Assembly: GCF_000349325.1 (NCBI RefSeq)
Contig: NC_020504.1
Span: 8,598,326 to 8,662,325, forward strand
DNA from: Streptomyces davaonensis JCM 4913
GTDB taxonomy: Bacteria; Actinomycetota; Actinomycetes; Streptomycetales; Streptomycetaceae
Reading direction: 5' to 3'
Length of the DNA: 64,000 nt
Shown here: one piece after another, positions 1-9,228 of the stretch
Position numbering within the stretch: position 1 is the first letter of the stretch
How the letters are laid out: each line of letters starts with the position of its first letter
Notes under the pieces: model-generated
What the model was told of the DNA's origin: nothing
The model's database searches: none
The model's input: the letters and a program-made list of their open reading frames with translations, nothing else
Position numbers and translations under genes: made by a program

Positions 1-45
1 GAGTGCTTGGCGGTGGTCTCGGGCGCTTCCGCCTTCTGCGTCGTC

Positions 46-1845
46 TCAGCGTGTCCTGCGGATGGCGTCTGTGGCCGCTGTGGCGATGGCGGCGGGAGCG
101 CTGGAGGGCTGGGGCAGGTGCAGCAAGGTGGTCCCCGGCAAGTGGTGGGACTTTGCGGTGAGGGTGAGCTGGAGTACGGCGCAGCCAGCGGTCGTGAGCT
201 GCTTGACGCGGGTGACGGCTTGAGCGGTTTCGTCGCTGCTGTACCGGGCGTCGGTGACGATCACGAGGAGGCGGCCGGTGCCGGGGCGGCTGAGTTCGAG
301 GCCGTGGTCGAGTGCGTCGATGGCGTCGCCGAGGTTGTGGTGGCCGCCGTTGGCATCGAACGTCGTCACGCGCTCTGGTGCTCGGTGGGTGGGTCGGGTC
401 AGTGCGGTCAGGTGCCTGTCGTAGGCGATGGTGGCGGTGAGGGAGTCGGGGTCGGTGAGGGCTGCTGCGCGTGCCACGATCCAGGCAGCGGACGCGACGG
501 GCGCGCAGGCGGCACGCATGGAGCCGGAGACGTCGACGGCGATACCCACACGCAGCGGTGGGGTGGGGGAGTTGCGGCGGCGGGTGTGGGTGAACGGTTG
601 TGCGGTGGGGATGAACCCGGCCGCGCGTTGAGCGTCGCGGGCGAGGGCCGCGCGCATGTTGAGGCGGCCGGGCGGGGTGGGGCTGGTGGTCCGCTCCTCG
701 GTCCGCTCGCGGTAGGCGGCGGCGCGCAGGGCGCGGCTCAGGCGCGCGGCGGCACTCTGCTCGGCGGCGGTGGGCCTGCGGGTGCCGGTGACTGGGTTGC
801 CGTGGGGCGCCGGTGTGCCGTCGGGGGTGACGGTGGTGCCTCGGGTGTTGAAGACCGACTTGGCGGTGGCGGCGGCTTTGCGTCGCTGGGCGGCCCGCTG
901 GGCGCGGTCCTGTGCCTGCGTCTTGGACTTGGCGGCCATGGCGTTGGTCGCTGCGGCCTGTGCTGCGAGGTCGGCGGCGTCGGTGGCGGCCGTGCTGTCC
1001 ATGACGACCCCCACGGCGCCGGACAGCAGATCGGTGAGGTTCTCCGGCACGGGCAGGGCGGGGGCCGCGGTGTCCAGGGCGTCGCACCATTCCTGGGCGT
1101 GCGCGAGCATGGTCGTGGCGTCGTGGTCGGCGCACTGGTGGGCTGCGGTCCAGATGCGGGTGAGTGTGGCCAACAGGGGCGCGCCCAGCACCTTTTCGCA
1201 CAGATCGGCGACGGCCCGGGTCTCGCCGGCGTCCAGGATGCCGACGTCCCGGCGGCCGAGGATCAGGGCCGCCACGGCGGCGGCCTGCTCGATGCCCTTA
1301 AGGGTGGGGTGGGCGATGTCGGGCATGACCAGGGTGCGGGCGCTGGTGCGCAGGTACGTGCGGTCCGTGGGCCGCGTGATCAGGTGTGCGCCTTCGACGC
1401 GGCTCTCCTCCAGCAGGAGCGCGGCCTCGACGACCCGGGGGTTCGCTCCGGCAGGCTGTGTCCAGACGGAGTGGGCCGCGTGCGCGGCCTCGTGGACGAA
1501 CACTCCCCAGGCGGCGGGATACCGCTCCTCGTCGCCCACGATCCGCGGATGGATCTCGTGGGGCTGGAGCGGGGCGAACAGGCCGGCGTCGAACTCGACT
1601 TCGCCCAGCGTGGGGAAGAAGGCGGCCGGTGCGCCGCTGCGCGTGCCGGGGCGACAGGTGACGAGGAGGTCCTGGCGGCCGGAGAGGGCCACCAGCCGAT
1701 CGCCGAGTTCGGCTCCCACGCGCAGCCACGCGTCCGGGGAGGAACGGGGCTGCGCGGGCGGGGCGCCGTCGTCGTCCCATCGCGCGAGGTCGGCGTCGTC
1801 GTCCGGCGTGGTGGCGGGGGACTGGACGTGGTGGTGGGCGCTCAT
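46..1845 (-). CDS. Metallopeptidase-like/VWA-domain protein paired with AAA ATPase
   Basis: 599 aa. The N-terminal part carries a zincin-like HEAAH motif near residue 118, with a possible third ligand in the downstream LLLEESRVEG segment. The C-terminal part is a von Willebrand A domain starting near residue 430, with a MIDAS motif DVSGSM (about 438) and a later VIVTDARYS. This architecture (putative metallopeptidase then VWA) is known from DUF2201-type proteins that work with MoxR-family AAA ATPases. The gene overlaps the upstream AAA gene by an ATGA junction, so the two are probably co-translated and act together. Substrate is unknown; a chaperone or remodelling role for the transfer apparatus is inference only. 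Confident on domains, not on function. Confidence 0.8.
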   Translation of the reverse strand: MSAHHHVQSPATTPDDDADLARWDDDGAPPAQPRSSPDAWLRVGAELGDRLVALSGRQDLLVTCRPGTRSGAPAAFFPTLGEVEFDAGLFAPLQPHEIHPRIVGDEERYPAAWGVFVHEAAHAAHSVWTQPAGANPRVVEAALLLEESRVEGAHLITRPTDRTYLRTSARTLVMPDIAHPTLKGIEQAAAVAALILGRRDVGILDAGETRAVADLCEKVLGAPLLATLTRIWTAAHQCADHDATTMLAHAQEWCDALDTAAPALPVPENLTDLLSGAVGVVMDSTAATDAADLAAQAAATNAMAAKSKTQAQDRAQRAAQRRKAAATAKSVFNTRGTTVTPDGTPAPHGNPVTGTRRPTAAEQSAAARLSRALRAAAYRERTEERTTSPTPPGRLNMRAALARDAQRAAGFIPTAQPFTHTRRRNSPTPPLRVGIAVDVSGSMRAACAPVASAAWIVARAAALTDPDSLTATIAYDRHLTALTRPTHRAPERVTTFDANGGHHNLGDAIDALDHGLELSRPGTGRLLVIVTDARYSSDETAQAVTRVKQLTTAGCAVLQLTLTAKSHHLPGTTLLHLPQPSSAPAAIATAATDAIRRTR

Positions 1846-3047
1846 CGCGAGCGGCCCCGGTGCGCGGAGCCGGTGCTGCCCGGGGGCTGCCGGACGGCCG
1901 AGGCGGGGAGCTGCTTGCCGAGGGTGAGGGGCGCGACCTCCCTCACGCCGACAGCCTTGATGACGGCGGCGGCGACGGCGTCGCGATCCTCCACAGGAGC
2001 GATGCCGACCAGGTTCGCGAGCGCGGCCTTGGTGCCCAGGACGGCCTCGGTCTTCTGGTAGCTGAGCAGTTCCCGCAGTTGGGGGGCCCAGCCCAGCTCG
2101 CCGAGATCGACTTGGCGGGAGAGGTGTCGGGCGACCCGGACCACCCGGGCATCGATCCTCAAGGCCAGGGCGAGGTCATAGTCCGTGCCGATCTGGATCT
2201 GCACGCTGAACCGGCTCGCGAGCGCCTCCGTCAGCACCGCCCCGTGGACGCCGGGATTGTGGCCCGCCACCACGTAGAAGCCCGGCTCGGCCTTGATGGT
2301 CTCGCCCTTGTGGGCCTTGACCTGGATCTGCCTGCGCCCGTCCATCGCGGGATACAGCGCCGCCAGGACCTTCGGTGAGATCAAGGTGGCATCGTCGATC
2401 AGCAGGGCGCGGCCCTCGGTCATCGCGGTGACCAGCGGACCGTACTGGAAGACGTAGCCTCCGCTGTCGGCTTGTGTGTACTCGCCGATCAAGTCGCCGA
2501 CCGTGGTGTCGCCGTCACCGGCGACGGTGAGCAGGTCCGGGAACGCCGCCTCGACCAGACTCGTCTTGCCGGTGCCCGGAGGGCCGTAGAGCAGCACCGG
2601 CACGTCGGCGTCGCGCAAGCGATTCAACGCCTCGACGTCGGGCAGATCGGCCAGCTCACGGGGGTGGTAGAGCTGGCCCCCCGCGCGGCGGATCGGACCG
2701 GTCTGCCGCGGCGTGGTTGCTGCGGGAGTTGTGGTGCGGGTCGTGGTCGGCTGGGTGCGGGGTGAGTGGGTGCCCGGTGGGCTGATCACCGCGGTCTGCG
2801 CGGCTGCGGCGGTTTTCGCGTTCGCGCGGAACTCCGGTTGTCCGGTTCCGCTTTGGTCGGCCTCGCCGCGTCGCACCAGGGTGAGGGCGGCGTTGCGGAC
2901 GGCGCCGTGGGAGTGACCGAGCTGCCTGGCCATGTCCCCGATGGTGAGCGTGTCCGCCGGCCGGTCGGCCAGTAGTCGGGCGACCTTGGCCCGTAGTTCG
3001 CCGCCCTTGGTGCGCGCTGGGCTGGTAGGCGGTCCGGGTGTGGTCAA
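1842..3047 (-). CDS. MoxR/NorQ-type AAA ATPase with N-terminal HTH-like segment
   Basis: 401 aa, TTG start. Residues 20-65 look like a small winged/HTH unit (TIGDMARQLGHSHGAVRNA). A Pro/Thr-rich linker follows, then an AAA core with Walker A GPPGTGKTS (about 155-163), Walker B ALLIDDATL (about 215-223) and a sensor-like stretch VVAGHNPGV. It resembles MoxR/CbbQ/NorQ ATPases, which pair with VWA proteins; the next gene downstream is exactly such a partner, coupled by a 4-bp overlap. The HTH-like N-terminus is unusual for the family. Likely ATP-driven remodelling; target unknown. Confidence 0.82.
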   Translation of the reverse strand: MTTPGPPTSPARTKGGELRAKVARLLADRPADTLTIGDMARQLGHSHGAVRNAALTLVRRGEADQSGTGQPEFRANAKTAAAAQTAVISPPGTHSPRTQPTTTRTTTPAATTPRQTGPIRRAGGQLYHPRELADLPDVEALNRLRDADVPVLLYGPPGTGKTSLVEAAFPDLLTVAGDGDTTVGDLIGEYTQADSGGYVFQYGPLVTAMTEGRALLIDDATLISPKVLAALYPAMDGRRQIQVKAHKGETIKAEPGFYVVAGHNPGVHGAVLTEALASRFSVQIQIGTDYDLALALRIDARVVRVARHLSRQVDLGELGWAPQLRELLSYQKTEAVLGTKAALANLVGIAPVEDRDAVAAAVIKAVGVREVAPLTLGKQLPASAVRQPPGSTGSAHRGRSR

Positions 3048-3057
3048 TGAGGGTCCT

Positions 3058-3425
3058 TCAACAGGTGTGGGTGCGGGCGGGGTTGGCGATGCGCTGGAGG
3101 GGCTGGCCGCTCCCGGAGCGGATCACGGACTGTGCCGACGTCGGTGACCGGGCCAACCGGGGCGTTCCGTTGGCGCTCACCGGTCGACCGAGGGCTCGGT
3201 CCAGGCGCAGGGGGTGGCCGGCGACGAGCAGCTCGCTGGCTGCCGAGCAGGCCCGTGCGTCCGCTCCGTACGGGGTTCCGTCGCTCGGCAGGCGCAGCCT
3301 GGCGTCTCTTCGAAGCCGGCCTGGAGCAGGATCCGCCGGGCGGCGGCGTTGTAGCCGGTGGTGGTGATCTCGCCGGTGATGGTGTGCCGGATCGTCATGA
3401 ACGGCTCTGCTGGTGCTTCGGGCAA
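3058..3425 (-). pseudogene. Small GF/RLP-module protein, frameshifted
   Basis: Best start is TTG at 3425 behind AGGAG (7-nt spacing). The first frame reads to ...RILLQAGFEETP near 3308 and then turns into Arg/Cys-rich nonsense, ending at 3177. Adding one base after that point restores a sensible continuation (LRLPSDGTPYGADARACSAA and on) that ends at 3058, abutting the AAA gene. The restored product matches the pattern of the neighbour at 3794-4141 (AGF...RLP...L..A.....LD..L), which supports a one-base deletion. It could be a real mutation or a sequencing error. Function unknown. Confidence 0.6.
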
Positions 3426-3793
3426 GGCGGATCTCCTATCGGTGGTGGCGGGAAAGTGGTGGAGTGTTGGGCGAAGGCGAGGCGGGCCCGGAGCTTTCAG
3501 CACGTCAACGGTGCGTGGCTGGACCACGAACGATGGGCAATGACTGCCGACATGCTCCAGGGCGGGCCTCACCGCCCCGCAGCTACCTGACTCGTCTTTC
3601 CGCACGTTCTGATAGCCGGGTGTACCAACAACAGCCATGCTCTTAGTGATCTCCTTGCGGTGACAGGCAGTTCAGGGGTTATGGGCAGGTATGCGCTGAT
3701 CGTGCGGACGGATTGTGGGGCTCAGCCACGCGCGGCACGGGCCGGCATGCGGCGATGCCGACCCCGGCGGCGTGTGGCGCCTGAAACGGCGGG
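3426..3793. other. Intergenic stretch, no gene recognised
   Basis: About 370 bp between two minus-strand genes. It is less GC-rich than its surroundings. On the minus strand there is an ATG at 3638 preceded by GGAG, in frame with the downstream gene, but the 71 codons it would add look non-coding and a better start lies at 3425. A promoter for the two downstream genes may lie here; no convincing -35/-10 pair was picked. Confidence 0.4.
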
Positions 3794-4141
3794 TCAGCGC
3801 CGTTGCCGCCGCGGGGTGCCGGCGGGTGCGGACTGTGTGGTCATGGCGGTCTTCGTGCGGCGTGGCGCCGATGCGGACGCAGCGGGCGGGACGGCGCGCA
3901 GGTCAGGGTCGAGGTCGACGCTGTAGCGGGCGGCGGCGAGCATCTCGGCGGCCCACGTGGCGTGCTCGTTCTCCCAGGTGCGGCCCAGGTCGAACGGCAG
4001 CCGGATCCAGACGCCGTGCAAGGTGGGGTAGGTGTCGAACCCGGCGCGTTTGAGGACGCTTGCGGCGAAGCCGTCGACCGGGCCCTCGACGTCGACTTCG
4101 CCGCCCTGGCCGCGGGTGATGCGGATCGGCTCGTTGCTCAT
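3794..4141 (-). CDS. Hypothetical GF/RLP-module protein
   Basis: 115 aa. Contains one copy of a module of about 55 residues that recurs in this region: a helix ending in AGF, a short strand with IRLPFD, a second helix and a closing strand SVDLDPDL. The C-terminal 25 residues are Ala/Ser/Arg-rich and probably disordered. The ATG overlaps the stop of the upstream 545-aa gene (ATGA), implying coupled translation. Similar small proteins are common near DUF317 genes in Streptomyces mobile elements (from memory). No function is known. Confidence 0.7.
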   Translation of the reverse strand: MSNEPIRITRGQGGEVDVEGPVDGFAASVLKRAGFDTYPTLHGVWIRLPFDLGRTWENEHATWAAEMLAAARYSVDLDPDLRAVPPAASASAPRRTKTAMTTQSAPAGTPRRQRR

Positions 4142-5775
4142 CGGCTCCGCCCCTTCCCGACTGCCTGGGTATGGCCGCCCACCGGTACGGCGCCGGGCTG
4201 GGGCAGAAACTCAGGGAGCGCGGTGGTCGGGGCGCCGCGTTGCTGCGGGGAGCGGGTAGCGGCTGCCTGCGCGATGCCGTTGCGACGCTCCATCAGCCCG
4301 TTGCGCACGGCCAGCCGGGGCGGAGAGGCGCTGCGGCCGGGGTCGAGGCTGTAGTCGGCGTGGACTTCATAGCCGTGACGTCGAAGGTCGTGAACGGCCT
4401 GGCGGGTACGGCGGATCCCGTCCTGCTCGGGGTTGGTGAGCCGGTACAGGCCCGGAGTGCCGGGCACGGGCTCGAACTGCTCGCGCACGAGGAACCAGTT
4501 GGCGAGGTGTGCGGGGATGTTGGCTGTGGCGGCGGCCACGAATCCGTAGTCGGGGTGGGCGCCGAAGCGGAAGTGGTCGGACAGGAGAGAGGAATCCTTT
4601 CTGGAATGGTCAGCGGTGCGCTGCCGCGGCGCGGGGCGGGCGGTGAGCAGCCGTGGGCTGGGCGCGGACAGAGCCGCCGGCCCGCCCGGCACGGCCGCGC
4701 GGACCTGACGCTCGAACGCCTCGCTGTCGGCGAGCCAGGTCTCGATGGCTGGGAGGACGGCGAGGCCCATCTGCCCGCGGACCTGGCTCCACTCGTGGGC
4801 CGGCAGCGTCCGGGGAATCGAGTACAGCTCGTGCCGCAGGCCGTTCCACTCGTCCCACGTGTCCTGACTGTGGGCGTGTGCCTCGCGAAGCCGGGTCAGC
4901 GCTGCACCGTCGTCGGGCCAGGCGGTGGCGGCGGGACGGCAGCGCGAGAGGAGAAGCGGCGCGTGTTCGAGCACGTGACGGAACTCCAGCCAGGCGTGGT
5001 CTGCGAAGCCCCGTTCCATTCCGGCGATCAAGCGGGAGTCGCCGAGCGGCACTGCGTCGCTGTACCGGCCGGAGTCCTTGATTGCCTTCAAGATCTGGTG
5101 TTCTTCCCGGATACGTTCCAGCGCCGACAGGACGGTGTTCAGGTCCCGGTGGTGCAGGGCGCGACGGTAGGTGGGCAGGAACGTGTGGGTCACGGCATGT
5201 GCGGCGAGGCCCGGGTCGGCGGGCAGCACCATGCTGCCCGGCGTGGCCGGATCTTCACGGACGTCTTCCTTCTCGTGGTCGGTGAGCGCGCCGAGGAGGT
5301 AGCCGCTGCGGTGGCCGGGGCGTTCGATCAGCAGTAGCTCGGTGCCGGTGCCGTTCTTCAGTACGGACGCGAACGGGATGCGGTGGTCTTCGAGGGCTTG
5401 GTGGATCTCGCCGGCTTCCCAGAGCCCGTACCAGAGGTCTTCCTGCCACAGCGGGTGGGCGTAGATCTCCAGCTCGGCGCCCCAGGTGCCGGGCAGCCGG
5501 GCGGCGATCTCGATGCCGATGTCGCCGAGGTACGGCCGAGAGCTGGTGACCAGGGTGGCGCCGTATTCGTGGGCGCGGTGCACCAGAGCGCTGGCGGTAC
5601 GCCGGGCGGCCTGCGCGTCGGCCAGTGAGGCGGTGTACGCGCCGTTGGACAGGCGGCTGAACCTGGATGCTTCGAGGACCTGGTTGGCCTGGGGGTAGTT
5701 CTCGCCGGAGGCGACGGCGACGAGTCCCAGCGTCCGGCTGGTGCTGAGGGTGATCTCGGTGGAGGGGGTGGGCAT
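4138..5775 (-). CDS. Hypothetical protein with terminal GF-type modules
   Basis: About 545 aa. An ATG at 5775 sits 5 nt after AGGA; an in-frame TTG lies just before it. The N-terminus (QANQVLEASRFSRLSNGAY...) and the C-terminus (REQFEPVPGTPGLYRLTNP...RRHGYEVHADY) both look like diverged copies of the module found alone in the two downstream genes. The centre is alpha-helical and resembles nothing I recognise. Pro/Ala-rich linkers separate the blocks. It is coupled by ATGA to the next gene. No catalytic motif seen. Confidence 0.72.
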   Translation of the reverse strand: MPTPSTEITLSTSRTLGLVAVASGENYPQANQVLEASRFSRLSNGAYTASLADAQAARRTASALVHRAHEYGATLVTSSRPYLGDIGIEIAARLPGTWGAELEIYAHPLWQEDLWYGLWEAGEIHQALEDHRIPFASVLKNGTGTELLLIERPGHRSGYLLGALTDHEKEDVREDPATPGSMVLPADPGLAAHAVTHTFLPTYRRALHHRDLNTVLSALERIREEHQILKAIKDSGRYSDAVPLGDSRLIAGMERGFADHAWLEFRHVLEHAPLLLSRCRPAATAWPDDGAALTRLREAHAHSQDTWDEWNGLRHELYSIPRTLPAHEWSQVRGQMGLAVLPAIETWLADSEAFERQVRAAVPGGPAALSAPSPRLLTARPAPRQRTADHSRKDSSLLSDHFRFGAHPDYGFVAAATANIPAHLANWFLVREQFEPVPGTPGLYRLTNPEQDGIRRTRQAVHDLRRHGYEVHADYSLDPGRSASPPRLAVRNGLMERRNGIAQAAATRSPQQRGAPTTALPEFLPQPGAVPVGGHTQAVGKGRSR

Positions 5776-5827
5776 CAAGGTCCTGGTGAGTCGAGCCCGC
5801 GGGCACCCTCGTCCAGACGGACGGGGC

Positions 5828-6634
5828 TCAGCGGGTCTTCGGGGCGCGCTTGGGCTCAGGGCTGCGCGCTGGTTCGGCGGGCGATGGCCGTGCCGCGGGA
5901 GGCCGAGGCGACGGGATGTGCTTGATGGTCACCAGGGGCACGACGGCTTTGGGGAACGGGAAGGCCGTGGAGCGCAGGATGGGCTGGGGATCGAGGGTCT
6001 TGGCGACGACCGCATGCATGAGGAAGTCGGGCGCCTGCTGTGTGAAGGAGATGTCCCACAGGTGACCGAGGTCGTCCGGGGAGGCGGCTACGTGCCAGGC
6101 GATGGATGCGTCGCCGTGGATGGGAGGCGCCGTCGAGTCCGGCGGGCGGCCGATCACGGCGGCCTGCCCGTCGCGTGAGATGAATCCGGAGAGTCCGGAG
6201 GCGTCGAAGTGGCTCCAGGCGTCGATGTCGACCAGCAGCTCGAACTGGCCCGGTTCTGCGCCGATGCCGTAGACGACGTGATCCGGGTCGGCGTCCAGTT
6301 CAGCTGCCAGGGTGCCCAGGAGTGTGGAGACAAACTTGATCGGCACGGCGCCGCTGACGCTCGTGTGCCATCGCTCGGACGCGTCCTCGTCGCTACGGGC
6401 CGAGATCACCATGTGGGGGCCTCGTCCAACGGCCGTCTGGTCGTGGCGGATGGTGACGCGCCGGCAAGGACTGGTAACGGTCAACGACGAGTTGTCCGTC
6501 TGCGTGCTCCACCCTGTCTCCTCGGCGAAGACGTCCAAGAAGTCGTGGTGGGTGGTGGGGAGACTGGCGGCCAAGTAGCGGGGAGAGATGAGGACCTTCT
6601 CCCGGGGGCGGTCCTGAGCGGGGGTGTCGGGCAT
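5828..6634 (-). CDS. DUF317-like protein
   Basis: 268 aa; ATG at 6634, 8 nt downstream of a GAAGG ribosome site, is preferred to an upstream in-frame start. The features of this Streptomyces family are visible: ISPRYLA near the start, a GW segment, VTSPCRRVTIRH, and a second half with LVDIDAWSHFDASGLSGFI. The C-terminus is Pro/Arg-rich. DUF317 proteins are of unknown function and abundant on Streptomyces mobile elements; at least three other members or relatives occur in this window. Confidence 0.72.
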   Translation of the reverse strand: MPDTPAQDRPREKVLISPRYLAASLPTTHHDFLDVFAEETGWSTQTDNSSLTVTSPCRRVTIRHDQTAVGRGPHMVISARSDEDASERWHTSVSGAVPIKFVSTLLGTLAAELDADPDHVVYGIGAEPGQFELLVDIDAWSHFDASGLSGFISRDGQAAVIGRPPDSTAPPIHGDASIAWHVAASPDDLGHLWDISFTQQAPDFLMHAVVAKTLDPQPILRSTAFPFPKAVVPLVTIKHIPSPRPPAARPSPAEPARSPEPKRAPKTR

Positions 6635-6685
6635 AGGTGCCTTCGGTAGGTAGGAGTGGGGCGGGGGGTGAGCGGGCCGTCTCAA

Positions 6686-7453
6686 CTACGCGGCGGCAGA
6701 GGCGGCATCGCGTAGCGACGAGGATGCGGCGCGCAGGTTGACACCAAATCGATGGGCAAAGGCCCGCGCCCTCGCCTCCAGCTGGTCGTACGAGTCCTGC
6801 GCTGTCATCTGCCCGGCGTGCTTGCGGTACCGGTAGACCGGCACGGGCAGCACGATGCCCGGGGCGAGGCAGGTGACCGCGAGCGTGCAGTAGTCCTCGC
6901 CCTGGACGAGCCCGCCCATGGGAGCCGCACGCACCAGGTCGGTACGGGCGAGGATGGTGGTCGGGCCGAGCGGGATGGTGTCAGCGGGGTCCTTCCAATA
7001 CCGCCACACGTCCCCGGCCTCGTGCCGGCCCGGCGGAGTCGGGGGCCGCCACAGGGTCGTGGCCCCGTCAGGGTGGAGGTCCTGGCTGTATCCGGCGCAC
7101 CAGCCCACCCCGGTTTCCTCCAGGGTGCGCAGCCGCAGCGCCATGGCCCAGTCGGTGAACTCATCGTCATCATCGGCCCAGTTCAGGTACTCGGTCCGAA
7201 CTTCCGTGAGCGCGAAGTTCCGGGCGCACGCCGCACCCACCGGGCGCGGCAGGACGAGGGCGCGGACTCGGGAGTCGGCGGCGAGAGCGGCGGGCAGCCG
7301 GGCGGGGTCGGCGCCGTCGAGGGCGACGACGGCCTCCCACGGCACGCTCTGACGGCAGAGGCTGGCGTGCATGGCCGTGAGGAACGCGAGGCGGTCCGGG
7401 CGGAGTTGGGTGGCGATGACCACGGTGATCTTCGGGTGGGAGTGCGGGGACAG
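6686..7453 (-). CDS. Family 2-like glycosyltransferase, probable CTG start
   Basis: About 255 aa. The opening PKITVVIATQLRPDRLAFL and the later VGAACARNFAL...EYLNWADDDDEF are the nucleotide-sugar and metal-binding (DXD-like) signatures of GT-A family 2 transferases; GEDYCTLAVT follows. No ATG, GTG or TTG sits suitably upstream of the conserved start, but a CTG at 7451-7453 lies 6 nt after GGAG. Donor and acceptor sugars are unknown. It sits among accessory genes of the transfer operon, so surface glycan or pilus glycosylation is possible (inference). Confidence 0.75.
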   Translation of the reverse strand: MSPHSHPKITVVIATQLRPDRLAFLTAMHASLCRQSVPWEAVVALDGADPARLPAALAADSRVRALVLPRPVGAACARNFALTEVRTEYLNWADDDDEFTDWAMALRLRTLEETGVGWCAGYSQDLHPDGATTLWRPPTPPGRHEAGDVWRYWKDPADTIPLGPTTILARTDLVRAAPMGGLVQGEDYCTLAVTCLAPGIVLPVPVYRYRKHAGQMTAQDSYDQLEARARAFAHRFGVNLRAASSSLRDAASAAA

Positions 7454-7503
7454 CGGGTTCTCCGGGCGGTGCGGCGGTCGGGGACGGTGCGGGATGGCCG
7501 GGG

Positions 7504-8075
7504 CTAGCGGCGAGCGGCCTTGCGGGGCGCGGGCGCCGATGCGGACGCGGCCGTGGACAGACGCGGGGTGGCGCGCGGCGCAACGATCGGGGCCCGGGAG
7601 TCCGGGTGCCACGCACCCGAACTGGCGGCGATTCGGCAGCGTGGATCGGTGTCCCACGCGACGACGGGACCGCGTTCGTACGCCTGCAGGGCGATCACCT
7701 CGATGCCGTGCGGGTGCAGGACGTACGCCCACTCCAGATCGTCGGTGCCGTCCTGCGTGATCAGCTCACGCTCGGCCGGACTGCCGTCCGCGCAGACCAC
7801 GTTGGTCATCTGACGGCTGGGGTACTCATCGCCCCCGGTCAGGGAGCGGCGCAGAGCGGGGGGAGCGCCGTCGAGGAGGTCGGTGCCCAGCTCGTCCCAG
7901 CTGTGTTCCACGTCGTCGATCAAGTGGCGGGCCATGGCCTCCAGGTCGCCGGCGAACCGGTGCTGGTAGGCAGCCAACAGCAGCGGGAGTTTGCTGTCGG
8001 GTAACCGTCGAAGTGGACGTACATGCCGGCGTATCCGTCGGCGGTGGGGCGGGCAATGACAGAGCGGGTGGACAG
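7504..8075 (-). pseudogene. Paralogue of the 8099-8668 protein, frameshifted, CTG start
   Basis: Reading from a CTG at 8075 (AGGAG 6 nt upstream) gives STRSVIARPTADGYAG and continues to ...HFDGYP. Then near 7998-8003 the frame is lost; from MAAYQHRFAG onward the next frame carries the rest to 7504. The neighbour at 8099-8668 has the same order without a break (DGYPSHHLPLLLAAHQHRFA), so one base (a G in the plus-strand GGG run at 7999-8001) appears to be missing. The C-terminus has LDGAPPALR, WAYVLHPHGIEVI and GPVVAWDTDP. Function unknown. Confidence 0.65.
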
Positions 8076-8098
8076 GTCGGTCTCCTGAAATGGGGCGG

Positions 8099-8668
8099 TC
8101 AGTGCGCGCGGGGACGCGTCGGCGCTGCCGCGATGGGCGACGGCGTGGGTCCGGGCGTCGCCGCGCGCGCGATGGTCTTCGGCGGGGTGGTGGCCGGGAT
8201 CGGCCGGTCGGGCGCCCAGAGGCTGGTGGTGTCGCGGAACCGCGCGCGGGGGTCAGTGCCCCAGGCGACGACCGGACCGCGTGCCGCTCCGGGCGCGCTG
8301 ATCACTTCGATACCCGCCGGGTGCAGGACGTAGCCCCAGCTCAGGCGGGACGCAGTTCGCTCGGTGTAGAGGAGCGGGGGCAAGGTCGGGTGGGCCGGGT
8401 ACCGTCGGCCGGGTTCGTTGCGTCCGCCGGACAGGTGCTCGCGCAGCGCATCGGGTGCGCCGTCCAGGAGGTCGGTGCCGAGGAAGGACCAGCCCTCCGG
8501 CGCCTCTTCGATGAGGTACGCGGTCAGGGCGTCGGTGTCCCCGGCGAAGCGATGCTGATGTGCGGCGAGCAGCAGGGGCAGGTGATGGCTGGGGTAGCCG
8601 TCCCAGTGGACGTACGTGCCGGCATAGCCGGTGCCGGTGGGACGGGCGATGACAGAACGAGTGGACAG
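8099..8668 (-). CDS. Hypothetical STRSVIARP-type protein, CTG start
   Basis: 189 aa from a CTG at 8666-8668, 5 nt after AGGAAG. The start is supported by the paralogue next door, which has the same STRSVIARP N-terminus behind its own CTG and ribosome site. Conserved blocks shared by the pair: YVHWDGYP, LGTDLLDGAP, LSWGYVLHPAGIEVI, RGPVVAWGTDPRARF. No membrane segment or known catalytic motif. Such proteins appear in Streptomyces genomes and mobile elements, with no function I know. Confidence 0.7.
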   Translation of the reverse strand: MSTRSVIARPTGTGYAGTYVHWDGYPSHHLPLLLAAHQHRFAGDTDALTAYLIEEAPEGWSFLGTDLLDGAPDALREHLSGGRNEPGRRYPAHPTLPPLLYTERTASRLSWGYVLHPAGIEVISAPGAARGPVVAWGTDPRARFRDTTSLWAPDRPIPATTPPKTIARAATPGPTPSPIAAAPTRPRAH

Positions 8669-8692
8669 AGGGACTTCCTGTCGTGGGCGGGG

Positions 8693-9211
8693 TCAGCGGG
8701 CGGATCGGCGCGCGGGCGCAAGCGGTGCGACAGGAGCCGCCGGTACGGCCCGCGGGGGCTGCGCGGATGCTGACCGGTTCGTGCGCCGGTAGGTGCTGGC
8801 CAGGTGGTCCTCGCTCAAGTAGGCGAGTTGATCACCGAGTGCTGACAGCTCCTCGGCGTGCTGGCGGTAGCGCGCTGCGATGCCTGGTTCATGGTTGTGC
8901 TCGCACCATTCGGCCGCGGTCTCCAGGAACGTGTGCAGCTCGCCGAGGCCACTGCGTCCGTCGCCGAGGACGGCCTGCGCAACGGTGTTCAACTCGGCTG
9001 CTGTGCGTACCCGGTAGAGCTGACGGGTCCAGTCGATGATGCTCTGACCAGCCTCGTCGTCGGGGAGCGAGGTGCTGAACTCCCGTGCGTCGTAGGCGGC
9101 CCAGCGATGCAGGTCGTCGGCGGTCGGCCGATCGTCCCGATGGGCCATGATTTGCTCGGCGGTGCGGCCGACGTTGTCGTACAGCTCGAAGTCGGGGTGT
9201 GGCAGGGACAA
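8693..9211 (-). CDS. Hypothetical helical protein
   Basis: 172 aa, TTG start at 9211 preceded by GGAGGAG at 5-nt spacing. It opens SLPHPDFELYDNV and is mostly alpha-helical (IDWTRQLYRVRTAAELNTVA, then LHTFLETAAEWCEHNH), ending in an Ala/Pro/Arg-rich tail. No known domain recognised. It lies in an unbroken series of minus-strand accessory genes of the transfer region. Confidence 0.62.
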   Translation of the reverse strand: MSLPHPDFELYDNVGRTAEQIMAHRDDRPTADDLHRWAAYDAREFSTSLPDDEAGQSIIDWTRQLYRVRTAAELNTVAQAVLGDGRSGLGELHTFLETAAEWCEHNHEPGIAARYRQHAEELSALGDQLAYLSEDHLASTYRRTNRSASAQPPRAVPAAPVAPLAPARRSAR

Positions 9212-9228
9212 GGGACTCCTCCGGTCGG

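Noticed and set aside
7..2061. Long plus-strand open frame opposite the VWA and AAA genes
   Set aside because: Gly/Val/Arg-rich with no domain; it mirrors the real minus-strand genes, as is common at very high GC.
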